Origin: Parabacteroides sp. PH5-46 | GTDB taxonomy: Bacteria > Bacteroidota > Bacteroidia > Bacteroidales > Tannerellaceae | NCBI RefSeq assembly: GCF_029892785.1 | Contig: NZ_JARXXA010000003.1 | Coordinates: 62,001-126,000, forward strand | Length of the DNA stretch: 64,000 bases | Direction: 5' to 3' | Shown here: piece after piece, positions 28,488 to 37,730 of the stretch | How the letters are laid out: each line of letters begins with the position of its first letter | Position numbering within the stretch: the first letter of the stretch is position 1 | The notes under the pieces: model-generated | Seen by the model: only the letters and a program-made list of their open reading frames with translations | The model's database searches: none | What the model was told of the DNA's origin: nothing | Made by a program: the position numbers and the translations under genes

Positions 28488-29794
28488 AACTCATAGATGC
28501 TTCCTGCCCCTTGACCCTTGTTAATCAGAATGCCAAATTCATTCTCTAACTCTTTTAATTCACTGCTTGCCGTGTTTCTTGATACTTCATTCATTTCTTG
28601 ATACTCCTTATTAGTGATTTTTCCTCTTTCTTTCACATGCTGAACTGCCTTTATCTGTCTTGCATTAAGCCCAAGTTTAACTAATTGTTCTTTAGTAAGA
28701 TTATCCTTAAAGAGAGTAACTAAGAATCCGCCATCACGCTCAGTCAGTTCGGGTTCAGGAAGCCCTGCCTCCTTGCAGGTCTCAATGATACGAACTGTGC
28801 CACGTCCCCAAGAATCAATAAGTCCCCCTTTGAAACAAACATCAGCAATCAACGGATTACGGGGATAGGACGAGTGAACGTGTTTGAGTGACTCCAACGT
28901 AATCTCTTCAGGTAGCGTACCATCGTTCCAAATAGTTATCTTATCATCATATACTCGTATCTGAATAAATGAACCCATATATTTACGGTGTACCAGTGCA
29001 TTGAGAAGCATTTCACGAAGTGCCGGAATAGGATATTCACTATGCTCCAAACGAAGCATGCCCTTAAACTCAATGGAACGAGTAAGGTATTTATGGTCTA
29101 ACCGCTCCAGTACGTTTTTCAGTAAAACGATTAAATTCCCTTCTTCAACATCTTGAAATCGCAAATCTGCATCTCCTTTAAAACGTCCAATCTTCACAAA
29201 GGCATTCGTAGAGAAGCGTCTTGGGTCTTTACCAAAAAGGATTATTGCGGCACGTGTGAGCTCTCCGTTTTTAGTCAGACGTAACTTATCGAAAATCTCT
29301 TCCATTGTTAGTCCTTCCACATTCGGCAAACGGTCTTTCTCTTTTGACATTTCCAAATACATTCGGAAAGATCTTTCATCAATATCATCAAAGGTTGCTC
29401 TTGGCTCTGTAACTTCATCCCAAGTTAAACCGGAGCGCTTGAGGAGAAACTCATTGAGTGAGGTTCCGGTCAGTTCTTGTTTTACGCTTCCACTACGATA
29501 ATAATATCTTCCTCGCAATGAGATAGGAACAGAATAAGGCTGAACAACTATTTCAATGTAATGCTTGTCATCTTCTTGTAGAAGATTAACTTCGGCAGTT
29601 ATTCCCATATTGTTCTTAATCTTATTAGGGATTTCATCCATCAGCTTCTTATAATCTTCCACATCAACAACGTTACCAACATCGTCCTTGCCTATGTAGA
29701 TCTGTCCGCCTTGTGCGTTGGCAAAGCCGCATATCCATTTCAGATAGTCGTCATGCCAAGAGGACTTGTATTCTATATTTTGTTGTTCGGGCAT
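28475..29794 (-). CDS. AlbA_2 (Schlafen-like) domain protein with GHKL-type ATPase and winged helix
   Basis: 439 aa. N-terminal AlbA_2/SLFN domain (residues 1-115; 'QNIEYKSSWHDDYLKWICGFANAQGGQIYIGKDD' and 'YYYRSGSVKQELTG'), a central HATPase_c_4-like domain ('REMLLNALVHRKYMGSFIQIRVYDDKITIWNDG' and 'SYPRNPLIADVCFKGGLIDSWGRGTVRI') and a C-terminal winged helix ('ITNKEYQEMNEVSRNTASSELKELE'). Databases often call such proteins RecG-like, but helicase motifs are absent. It starts 30 bp after the Argonaute stop. Genes of this class have been reported near short Argonautes, so it may be a regulator or third component of that system. Confidence 0.88.
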   Translation of the reverse strand: MPEQQNIEYKSSWHDDYLKWICGFANAQGGQIYIGKDDVGNVVDVEDYKKLMDEIPNKIKNNMGITAEVNLLQEDDKHYIEIVVQPYSVPISLRGRYYYRSGSVKQELTGTSLNEFLLKRSGLTWDEVTEPRATFDDIDERSFRMYLEMSKEKDRLPNVEGLTMEEIFDKLRLTKNGELTRAAIILFGKDPRRFSTNAFVKIGRFKGDADLRFQDVEEGNLIVLLKNVLERLDHKYLTRSIEFKGMLRLEHSEYPIPALREMLLNALVHRKYMGSFIQIRVYDDKITIWNDGTLPEEITLESLKHVHSSYPRNPLIADVCFKGGLIDSWGRGTVRIIETCKEAGLPEPELTERDGGFLVTLFKDNLTKEQLVKLGLNARQIKAVQHVKERGKITNKEYQEMNEVSRNTASSELKELENEFGILINKGQGAGSIYELIAQ

Positions 29795-29824
29795 ACTATG
29801 TTTGTTTACAGTTTCTAATCCATT

Positions 29825-31249
29825 TTACATATAAAATGCGTACCTAATTTGCGGCTTGTCTGCTTCGCTTAAATATTTCATAATTTCCCCGACTTTTCGT
29901 GCACAAGCAATAGTAATAGGATACTTACCATCAAACTGGGTATTATTCCAATTCATTTTTGATAATGCCAAAACTTCTTCACAAATAACATTTGGCGAAG
30001 AATCAAACTCAACAGTTCTTATTTCCAAAGGACTTGGAATGTAAAGTCCGGGGTATGTTTTATAATAATCTACCGACCCTCGTGTATATAAAATATGTGA
30101 AGTTTCCGACAAAGAAAACATTGAACCTCTTTGTGGTGGATAAAAACCATCTCTAAAAAAGCGAATATCAGTTTCTTTGATTGTAACAAAATCATAAGAA
30201 CTTATTCCAGCATCGTTAATGGCTTTTCTAAATCCATCTAACTCATCAATACTGTATTTAGATGACTTGTGCAACACCAACCTTGCTGGTTGAGTGTCTA
30301 ATGCAAATTTATACTCTTTTAATGCAGATAATAGCAAATCATATGCTTGTTTGTCTGATAAATGTGGTTGCCTATCCTTTTTATCAATTTCTACAGGAGT
30401 ACCTCGCAATATTACGCCGTTTCCTTTTTCGTTAAAAATTTGTGCTAAACTTGTTTGGATTGACTTTTTATCACGACTTCGATAAAAACTAATTCCAACA
30501 TAGCAAACCATTGGCAGGTTTATATCTCTTTTTAGTTTCCAAGGAACAGTTTGCATTGCTTTATAGTAAAGCGCAGTACAAAAATTCCACGCTTTTGTTG
30601 CTTCGTCTTGCCCTTTGCTTGGATTAGACAATGAGTATTCTCTAATCAACTGTAAAGGTTTTCCCAAAAACATTGTTGAGGCTTTTAGTGCTCTGCGGAA
30701 GTTAATCTCTAATTCGGGCTTTTCCTCTGCATCTAACCTTTCTTCGATTTCTTCTTCTGTCTTTTTCTCAATAACAATTTTGTTTTCAAAAGATTTGGGT
30801 ACAATACAAACTATTAAATCAACCAATTTGTTTTGAGCAATAAACCTTATATGGTCAGAAAATAATTCAACTGCCTGCGTTACACATTCGTTTCTATTCT
30901 TAATTTTCAATATTTCTCGAATATCTGTGTTGTTTATAACTCGTGTTATTTCCGTTGAAGTAATAAATTTAGAACGGAAACCGGTGTTTTCGTTAAATCC
31001 ACAAAAAGAAGTAAATAATTGTGGTTGTTTAGTGTTTGCCTTTGAGGGAATAAAACTTTTGCATCTTTCAAGCCAAGCATTCAATTTTTCAACATCTTCG
31101 CTTATGCCAACAATTCCAATAAGTATTTCGGTTTTACGTGCAGTAAATTTTGTGTCATAGACATCATAATTGGCAATACCTTGCCGAGGACAAAAATGCT
31201 CATCTTTGCCAAACTCTAAAAGCGGTTCTTCTATAAAGTGGTACTTCAT
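29825..31249 (-). CDS. Short prokaryotic Argonaute (MID-PIWI), probably nuclease-inactive
   Basis: 474 aa, the size of short pAgos, with no N or PAZ domain. The PIWI half has the diagnostic block 'NFCTALYYKAMQTVPWKLKR' (around 230), 'VCYVGISFYRS' (around 250), 'GVILRG', 'ARLVLHKSSKYS' and the C-terminal 'KMNWNNTQFDGKYPITIACARKVGEIMKYL'. In slicing Argonautes the second strand has G-x-D; here it reads G-I-S, so the catalytic Asp is missing, as in other short pAgos that work as guide-directed sensors. Its ATG overlaps the stop of the DUF4062-APAZ gene (TGATG), a sign of a stoichiometric complex. Confidence 0.9.
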   Translation of the reverse strand: MKYHFIEEPLLEFGKDEHFCPRQGIANYDVYDTKFTARKTEILIGIVGISEDVEKLNAWLERCKSFIPSKANTKQPQLFTSFCGFNENTGFRSKFITSTEITRVINNTDIREILKIKNRNECVTQAVELFSDHIRFIAQNKLVDLIVCIVPKSFENKIVIEKKTEEEIEERLDAEEKPELEINFRRALKASTMFLGKPLQLIREYSLSNPSKGQDEATKAWNFCTALYYKAMQTVPWKLKRDINLPMVCYVGISFYRSRDKKSIQTSLAQIFNEKGNGVILRGTPVEIDKKDRQPHLSDKQAYDLLLSALKEYKFALDTQPARLVLHKSSKYSIDELDGFRKAINDAGISSYDFVTIKETDIRFFRDGFYPPQRGSMFSLSETSHILYTRGSVDYYKTYPGLYIPSPLEIRTVEFDSSPNVICEEVLALSKMNWNNTQFDGKYPITIACARKVGEIMKYLSEADKPQIRYAFYM

Positions 31250-32616
31250 CAGCCAAATAGTGTATTTACTGTATCAAAATCTTCTTTTATTTTGTTGCTT
31301 TCATTGTTCAACCAATTTTTTTCCGACAATGCAGGATATATTTGTTCTTTTATTAATTCTTTGAAATGCAAAAATTTATAATTAAATGGTTGTTGCTCAA
31401 ATAGAGTTGCGTGTTTTTGTGTAATAAGTTGATAAACAATAAATCTTAAATGAGAATATACTTGAGCGTTTTTCTCTTTCCTTTTCAAAAAACTTATTTG
31501 TTCAAAACCATAATATGATTTTTTTGAGCCATTGCGAGAAATGAACCATTCTGGATTTATGGACATATACCATTGATTGTCAAATAAATAAAAATTAGCC
31601 TTAAAAGCAAAGTGTTTGCAATAAGATATTTTTTCTGGATTTTTCTTTTGCATTTTTACTTCAAAAACCGTTCGAGTTGCTTCTACTTTTCCTTTCCACT
31701 TCTCTATTCTTGTCGCTAATTCGTTATGTGAAGTATAAACATATAATTTTTCGTCTTTATACCACCTAACTCCTAAATGGTGCATTTTTCGGGAGAGACA
31801 TCTACGAAGTAAATTTTTAAATACATTTAGATGGTCATCATTCGTATTGTAGAAATCAAAGGTGTCATATTCTTCAACTGTTCCCAGATCTACTAATTGA
31901 GAAAGTCCCAAAGTTCTTTCGCTTAAATCGTGAAACGAAATAATAGAATTTTCAAACAAAATCCAATCATTTGGAACTTTTAATCCATATTGGTGTATGG
32001 CTGAGATAACTACATCAAACTGCGTAGCACTTTTCTTTAACCATTTTTCCGTTGTTTTTGAGCCGTCTATAATTGCTTTTCTATCAATGTTTAATTCTGC
32101 ACGATATAACTTACTCGGAAATTCAACAGACAGAAGGTTGCTGTAAACAGTTTCCGTTGAGCTACTTTTTGCGTAATTTTGTTCCTCTATGTACTGTTTG
32201 TAAGATTTTGCTATTTCATCTTCCAGCTCAAAGGCATTATTTACAATTTTCCAAAATCGCTGTGAACCTGCTTTTTCTGCAAATTTGGCTTGTTTTGGTT
32301 CTTTTGCATAAGTAGTATTGTAAACAAATATCGGTTTATTTTCCTTGTATGCGGTATCATATTCCAATTCAGTAATTGAAATACCATTTTCAAGTTCCCA
32401 ACCGTATCTTCCTCCCAAAATCAATATGTAAAAATCGGCCTTTTTCACTTCATCTATGCAAGCATAAACCGAAGGCTTATTTACAGCATTCATAGTGAAC
32501 TCAGACATAACAGGAATTGCCTGAAGCTTTTCGACCGCTCGTTTTGCTGCTTCCCTTTCATTTGGCAAGTCTTTTACGGTAGAACTTATGAATATGTTGG
32601 GTTTAAGATATTTCAT
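31249..32616 (-). CDS. DUF4062-APAZ protein, partner and likely effector of the short Argonaute
   Basis: 455 aa. N-terminal DUF4062 domain (residues 5-110), a TIR-like fold: 'PNIFISSTVKDLPNEREAAKRAVE', 'ADFYILILGGRYGWE' and 'GISITELEYDTAYKENKPIFVY', where the Glu in ITELE is in the position of a catalytic Glu in TIR/nucleoside-deoxyribosyltransferase folds. The C-terminal part (about 155-455) reads as APAZ, the domain that replaces N and PAZ in short pAgo systems: 'FPSKLYRAELNID' and 'CKHFAFKANFYLFDNQWYMSINP' followed by 'VYSHLRFIVYQL'. Known partners carry SIR2, TIR, Mrr or DUF4365 effectors; DUF4062 would be a different effector class. NAD-degrading activity is inference. Confidence 0.82.
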   Translation of the reverse strand: MKYLKPNIFISSTVKDLPNEREAAKRAVEKLQAIPVMSEFTMNAVNKPSVYACIDEVKKADFYILILGGRYGWELENGISITELEYDTAYKENKPIFVYNTTYAKEPKQAKFAEKAGSQRFWKIVNNAFELEDEIAKSYKQYIEEQNYAKSSSTETVYSNLLSVEFPSKLYRAELNIDRKAIIDGSKTTEKWLKKSATQFDVVISAIHQYGLKVPNDWILFENSIISFHDLSERTLGLSQLVDLGTVEEYDTFDFYNTNDDHLNVFKNLLRRCLSRKMHHLGVRWYKDEKLYVYTSHNELATRIEKWKGKVEATRTVFEVKMQKKNPEKISYCKHFAFKANFYLFDNQWYMSINPEWFISRNGSKKSYYGFEQISFLKRKEKNAQVYSHLRFIVYQLITQKHATLFEQQPFNYKFLHFKELIKEQIYPALSEKNWLNNESNKIKEDFDTVNTLFG

Positions 32617-32629
32617 TTTGCTTAGAGTA

Positions 32630-34243
32630 TTAAGATGTAGGATTCAACAAAACATGAAGTTGCTCTACGGTTTGTATTGCATCTTTTAATTCCTGTTCAT
32701 AAAGAGGCATTGAATTTCCATGAGATCCCGGATTAAGAATTCTCTTTTTTATACTTTCTAATTCGTTCAATATTAGCTTTGCATTATTATTTCTCTTATT
32801 TTCTTCAACTGCAAACTTCAACAATTCATTTTTCAAGGCGCGTAATCGCCCTTTAGTGTTTACGTCAATAGTGGCGTCGTTTTCAAAATCATTAACCAAT
32901 TTATCAATATCTAATCCTTGTTTGTGAGCAATTTTCTGAAATCTATAAAATTGTTTATGTTCAACTTGTGTTCTCGCTTGATTGATTAACTGGGAGAGCG
33001 ATTCAAATTCACTCTCAATTCCAGTCAAATCTTTATTTAGGTAGCGTTTCAAAATTGTTTCAGCTTCTTTTCGTAGATAATTAGCACAGGCGTCAAATTC
33101 ACGTTGTTCAAAAAAATCTTCTGCTTTTTTTAGATATGATTTATTAGTTACTACTTCAGGTTTTGAACCAATCATTTTTTCGTCTTTGTAAAATTCCAAA
33201 TATTCCCATTCTGAAGAGTCTGTTTTAGACTTTAGTATATCAAAGAATCCTTTATCATGTGTAAGAATGATTTTTTGAAAATCAGAAAGGTCGTTGTCTT
33301 CTAGAATGATTTTTGAGATTATCATTCTGTTCGACATATCTAAACTAATAAGCATATCATCTAAAACAAGTATTTTCCAATCGCTTTGAGAAAGACGAGT
33401 TAGTAATGCTCCTAAGCGAATAGAAATGGCAATTCGTGTTAGAGCTGCTTCATTTAAAAATGACTGAGGCCTATGATTAGGAATAAAACCACCATTTTTT
33501 TTCACATTAATATACATCTTTATAGAAGGGATATTGAAACGTCCAGACCAAGTCAACTTTTCAATATACTCCAACTTAATTAGAATGTCATGTATATCAA
33601 ACTTTTCTCTTAAAACTTTGTTTGCCTGCATTGTGATTTTCCCAATCAGCTCCTCAACTTTAGTGTTAAATGAGGATATTTTAGATAGAAATGTTGAATA
33701 CCCTCGTGTTCTACCATCATACTGAACATTTGATTCAATATCATCCAACCACTCTAAATATGTCTTGTTATTCTCTGAAAAATAAGGAAATATGTCGTGC
33801 TTGAAAACGCTCCAAATATTCAATTGACTTTTATGTGTTGAATTATAGAAATTATGCAATAGTTTATAGTTGATAAAATCACTCGCTTTGTTGGCTTCTT
33901 TTACATTTGCAGTTTGCGTAGCTCCGATATTTCCGTGAGCTATTCTGATTGGCGGTTCGCCTTGTAATTCTATTTCTATGAAGGAGTCGGGTTCTTGTGA
34001 AAAGATATTGCGCAGGCTTTCAAATGTTCTATCATTTGTCTCATCATATACGACAAAATAATCGTTTACCCGTGCAACTGTTTTTTCACAGCTTTGCAAC
34101 AGAGTGTATAAAGCCCAATATAAGGACGATTTACCCGAACCATTATTGCCATAAATGAGCAAGTTTTTCCCTTTCAAATCGAATTCCTGAAATTCGGGAA
34201 ATGCTTTGAAATTCTGAATCCTTATTTTGTCTATTTTCTTCAT
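32630..34243 (-). CDS. RecF/SMC-like AAA ATPase of the defence operon
   Basis: 537 aa. The N-terminal 'IRIQNFKAFPEFQEFDLKGKNLLIYGNNGSGKSSLYWAL' is the SMC/RecF-type start with Walker A near residue 33. 'FLNEAALTRIAISIRLGALL' corresponds to the ABC-type signature and 'WKILVLDDMLISLD' (around 295) to Walker B. The C-terminal 170 residues are helical with 'RILNPGSHG', an R-x6-H pattern that could be HEPN-like (weak). The gene starts inside the methyltransferase stop (TAATG) and ends 13 bp before the DUF4062-APAZ gene. It may drive the methyltransferase-helicase system, or couple it to the Argonaute module. Confidence 0.85.
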   Translation of the reverse strand: MKKIDKIRIQNFKAFPEFQEFDLKGKNLLIYGNNGSGKSSLYWALYTLLQSCEKTVARVNDYFVVYDETNDRTFESLRNIFSQEPDSFIEIELQGEPPIRIAHGNIGATQTANVKEANKASDFINYKLLHNFYNSTHKSQLNIWSVFKHDIFPYFSENNKTYLEWLDDIESNVQYDGRTRGYSTFLSKISSFNTKVEELIGKITMQANKVLREKFDIHDILIKLEYIEKLTWSGRFNIPSIKMYINVKKNGGFIPNHRPQSFLNEAALTRIAISIRLGALLTRLSQSDWKILVLDDMLISLDMSNRMIISKIILEDNDLSDFQKIILTHDKGFFDILKSKTDSSEWEYLEFYKDEKMIGSKPEVVTNKSYLKKAEDFFEQREFDACANYLRKEAETILKRYLNKDLTGIESEFESLSQLINQARTQVEHKQFYRFQKIAHKQGLDIDKLVNDFENDATIDVNTKGRLRALKNELLKFAVEENKRNNNAKLILNELESIKKRILNPGSHGNSMPLYEQELKDAIQTVEQLHVLLNPTS

Positions 34244-37200
34244 TAGTTCATCGACTTGATAATTTGTGCTACACTTTCACTCCGTGTTTCCTGTAAAATG
34301 ATTCGGTTACGGACTTCGTTTTTATAATCGTTCCATTCCTCGAACAAGCGGATAATTTGCTGTTCAATTGGCAAGTCGGCAACTTTGTCTATCGACTGCC
34401 CGATAAGCTCCAACACGTCCACTTGCTGTTGTTTTATTTCTTCCTCGAAATAAAGTTCGTAAACGCAGGCATCAACTACTTTCTCGAAATAAGACGCGAT
34501 AATTTCATTACTGCCTATTTCTGAAACTACTGAGTTCTCTTTATTTTTGAGATAAAGAAGGTAGTTTACAATGGAGATTATAGATTGTTTTATATTGGTG
34601 CTTTTTATTGGCAACTGTTCTATCTCATAACCTCCGACATGGTTGTTGGAGCTTGTTTTTCTAAAATACCAATCTAGCAATTTTGAATTTAAAATACCAA
34701 GAACAAATAAATTATCTTTTTGATTTTTCAGAAGGATTTTATTTACAGTATGTCCAAATAGAAATGATTTTTTTATATCAGTTACAGCAAAATGCAAACG
34801 CCATTTATCAACAGTTCCTGTAACTTCTTGACAAACGATATAATGATTGGTTGCGTTTTTTTCTAAATTTTCCTTTTTGAAATCTTGTTTCACATATTCA
34901 TCAACTGAATAGTCAATATAAAATTTAGAAATATTCCTTCCCCTTAATAGTATTGTATCAGTTTTATAATTAACAATATGGGATTTTGAAATAGTGAGGT
35001 TTAAATCCCCTTGCGAAACCTCAGTTATTATAGTTTTTAATGGAATAGATATTCTTTGCATTTTGCTAACAATTTCAAATTCACCTGCTTTAACTAATGG
35101 GATAAAAAATCCATTTGGATAAAAATCAAGTATTTTTCTTTGCGATATTGATTCATATATCATTGAAAAAATAGTCATCACATCATTTCCTATTGAAACC
35201 TTAAAAAGTCGGTCACTATTCGGTATTTTGCGTTTAAAACGGTATATGCAAGTTCCTTGTAAAACGCTTTCAAAAACCTGTCCATTTTTTGTGGGAGCTA
35301 TTTTTGGAAATTCAATGACCTCATCTATTTCTGTTTTTGTTAAAAGTAATTCCCGTGTGAACTGCGAAGACAAATCACACATTAAACTGCTTTGTACGAT
35401 CATTGTCGCAAAGCCATTTTCTTTGGCAAGATTATATGAGGCTTCAACAAATAATTTATAGAGATTTTGTTTGCCCTTATCTTTTCCTTCGGAATACGGG
35501 AATAGCTCTTTACTATAAACTCCCTTTGACACTTGTTTATACGGCGGATTTCCAATCACAATATCAAAACCATCTTTTACATCAAACATCCATTCGGCAT
35601 CAAACCATCTTGCATAATCATTTTGGTCGTAAGGATTCCATGCCGCAATTTTTTCGGCAGTATCGTTGCTAAATCCGATTTCTTTCAGTTTTTCGGCTAT
35701 TTTGGTGCGCAGCTCGTAGTCTCTATCACGATACTTGCGTTTTGTATCGGGTGTTCGTGCGCTAAAATGCTTATGGCGTACTGTGGCAAGTTGTTCTTCA
35801 AGCGGATCTATCAAATCCATTCCCAGTGCTCTTTGCTTTGGTTTTTCAAGTCCTATCAGCGTGTTTGCCGCTACAAATTTGGTTTCTAAATTAGGCAGAG
35901 GACGTATTCCCAAATTCGGCTTTTCAGGATTGGGAGTTTGCTCACAAATAAGCGAAATAAAGAAACGAAGTTTTGAAATTTGCACAGCAATCGGCTGAAT
36001 ATCAATTCCGAAAATGCAGTTTTCAATCAAAAACAATTTCCGTCCATAATCAAGTGCATTGTTTTCAAAAGCTTCTTCAATATTGTTAATGGCAGCTTCT
36101 CGTGCTCGCTCGTCTTCTATTTTTCCTGCAATATCAAGTTGGCGTTGTTTCCAAAGTTCATTTTTAGGGTCAAGCTTTTGTAGAATTTGCACCATTCTAA
36201 GCAGAATTCCCATCGGAAAAGCTCCCGATCCGCAAGCAGGGTCAAGGATTTTTACATCATTGAGAGCAGAAATTGTACGGATATTATTTTCCCAATCATC
36301 TCCTACTTTTTCTTGCAAATAAGCAGCCAAACTTTCATTTACCATATAATCTACGATTTCTCGTGGCGTATAAAAAGAACCTGTTTGCTTGCGAGCGGTG
36401 GTTTGTGTTTCAGGATTGAAACTTGCCAACAAATTTTCAAATACTTTTCCCAGTAATTCGGGATCAAGAGCTACTTCTACATCAGTCGGCGTGTTTTCTT
36501 CAATGGTAAAATTATAGGTTTTAAGTATATCAATTAACCCACGTACCTTGTAATTTTTGCCTTTAGTGTCGTAGAATTTGTTTAAATCAACTGTTTCTTC
36601 TTCCGAAAAAAACAGAAAATCTGGAACTTTTAACAAAAGTTCCTTGCTCGGTCTATTTGAAAAACAGTCAATTCGTATCTCGTTTTCTTCTCCCACATTT
36701 TTGTCGAGATTCTCAAATAATCCACCATTTAGAAAAGGTATATCTTTGGTTAGTTCGATAAAGCGTTCTTTGTTTTTAAAAAAACGTTCGTATCGGTAAA
36801 AACCTTGAATACCAGCTTGGCGATTGACAAACTTTCGTTTATCGCTCATTTCGGTGTTGAGCGTAGCAAAAAAGAGGTTCTGAAGAATGGCTTTATAAAA
36901 TGTACTTCCTGTTTTATCATTATAGTTGAGTATTTTATCAAGCTCCTGTGTGTTGAAAAGTTCATCTTTAATCAAGTTTTTTTGCTTCAAGAACCAAACA
37001 AACATCAAGCGGGTAATCAAGCGAATGACAGAAGTGGAATTGCGAAGTTCAGTCAATTTCTTTTCTTCGTCATTCCGTTTATCCACATCTATTTTTATTA
37101 GTTTCAACTTATCCAAGTCATCGGGGAAAACCACATTCTGCAATGCCCAAAAATACCAATTGGACAGTTCATTATAAAATTCTTTGGTAAGCGTTTCGAC

Positions 37201-37722
37201 CGAAAAAGCATTTTTAATATCTTCCAACGAAGTATTTCCGCGTTTGTCGGCAATCATTTTCAGACGGTCGGCGGGTGTTTTTGTTTTTTCGTTTTCGCCA
37301 AGCACATATGTAAATCGCTTCGGCGGAGTGTTTTCTATGCTGAAATTTCCGTTCGCGTCAATGGTCGGCTCGCTACTGATAAAGGAAAGACGATATTGGG
37401 TTTGTGATTTGTCTTCGCTATGATAAAACGCTAAGATACCGTGGTAGCGGGCGTGGTCGATAAGTTTTACAAGCGACTTGTTTAATCCAATTCGATTACG
37501 GGCAATTTGAACGCTTGCTTGCGTTTCGATATCCAACACAGCAAGATTTTTGCCATCGGCAAGCTTTATGGAAGCAAAACGGTGTATAGATTTCAGTTGC
37601 TCTTTGTCTATTTCAATCTTTTCGGCTTGTGTCTCGAATTGTACTTGAGAACCGAAAATATCTTGCAACCAAATATGCCAATCTTGGCGATTATATGCTT
37701 TTTTAAGTTCTTGCTGTGTCAT
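34243..37722 (-). CDS. Large N6-adenine DNA methyltransferase (Eco57I/PglX-like)
   Basis: 1159 aa. SAM motif 'DPACGSGAFPMGILLRMVQIL' near residue 495 and catalytic motif 'FDIVIGNPPYKQ' near 725 define a gamma-class N6-adenine methyltransferase. 'FENLLASFNPETQTTARKQTGSFYTPREIVDYMV' is the entry region of Eco57I/PglX-type enzymes. The C-terminal 350 residues ('QGDLNLTISKSHIVNYKTD', 'FVLGILNSKLLDWYFRKTSSNNH') look like a target recognition domain. An N-terminal 'LAVLDIETQASVQIARNR' resembles a degenerate PD-(D/E)xK half-motif, so combined cutting and methylation is possible but unproven. It follows the helicase by 8 bp. Confidence 0.9.
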   Translation of the reverse strand: MTQQELKKAYNRQDWHIWLQDIFGSQVQFETQAEKIEIDKEQLKSIHRFASIKLADGKNLAVLDIETQASVQIARNRIGLNKSLVKLIDHARYHGILAFYHSEDKSQTQYRLSFISSEPTIDANGNFSIENTPPKRFTYVLGENEKTKTPADRLKMIADKRGNTSLEDIKNAFSVETLTKEFYNELSNWYFWALQNVVFPDDLDKLKLIKIDVDKRNDEEKKLTELRNSTSVIRLITRLMFVWFLKQKNLIKDELFNTQELDKILNYNDKTGSTFYKAILQNLFFATLNTEMSDKRKFVNRQAGIQGFYRYERFFKNKERFIELTKDIPFLNGGLFENLDKNVGEENEIRIDCFSNRPSKELLLKVPDFLFFSEEETVDLNKFYDTKGKNYKVRGLIDILKTYNFTIEENTPTDVEVALDPELLGKVFENLLASFNPETQTTARKQTGSFYTPREIVDYMVNESLAAYLQEKVGDDWENNIRTISALNDVKILDPACGSGAFPMGILLRMVQILQKLDPKNELWKQRQLDIAGKIEDERAREAAINNIEEAFENNALDYGRKLFLIENCIFGIDIQPIAVQISKLRFFISLICEQTPNPEKPNLGIRPLPNLETKFVAANTLIGLEKPKQRALGMDLIDPLEEQLATVRHKHFSARTPDTKRKYRDRDYELRTKIAEKLKEIGFSNDTAEKIAAWNPYDQNDYARWFDAEWMFDVKDGFDIVIGNPPYKQVSKGVYSKELFPYSEGKDKGKQNLYKLFVEASYNLAKENGFATMIVQSSLMCDLSSQFTRELLLTKTEIDEVIEFPKIAPTKNGQVFESVLQGTCIYRFKRKIPNSDRLFKVSIGNDVMTIFSMIYESISQRKILDFYPNGFFIPLVKAGEFEIVSKMQRISIPLKTIITEVSQGDLNLTISKSHIVNYKTDTILLRGRNISKFYIDYSVDEYVKQDFKKENLEKNATNHYIVCQEVTGTVDKWRLHFAVTDIKKSFLFGHTVNKILLKNQKDNLFVLGILNSKLLDWYFRKTSSNNHVGGYEIEQLPIKSTNIKQSIISIVNYLLYLKNKENSVVSEIGSNEIIASYFEKVVDACVYELYFEEEIKQQQVDVLELIGQSIDKVADLPIEQQIIRLFEEWNDYKNEVRNRIILQETRSESVAQIIKSMN

Positions 37723-37730
37723 AATTGTTT

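Noticed and set aside
28475-29794. RecG helicase
   Set aside because: No helicase motifs; the similarity rests on the AlbA_2 and ATPase-like domains that databases often label RecG-like.
34243-37722. Classical type I restriction M subunit
   Set aside because: There is no separate HsdS gene and the domain order (Eco57I/PglX-like with its own C-terminal recognition part) does not fit HsdM.
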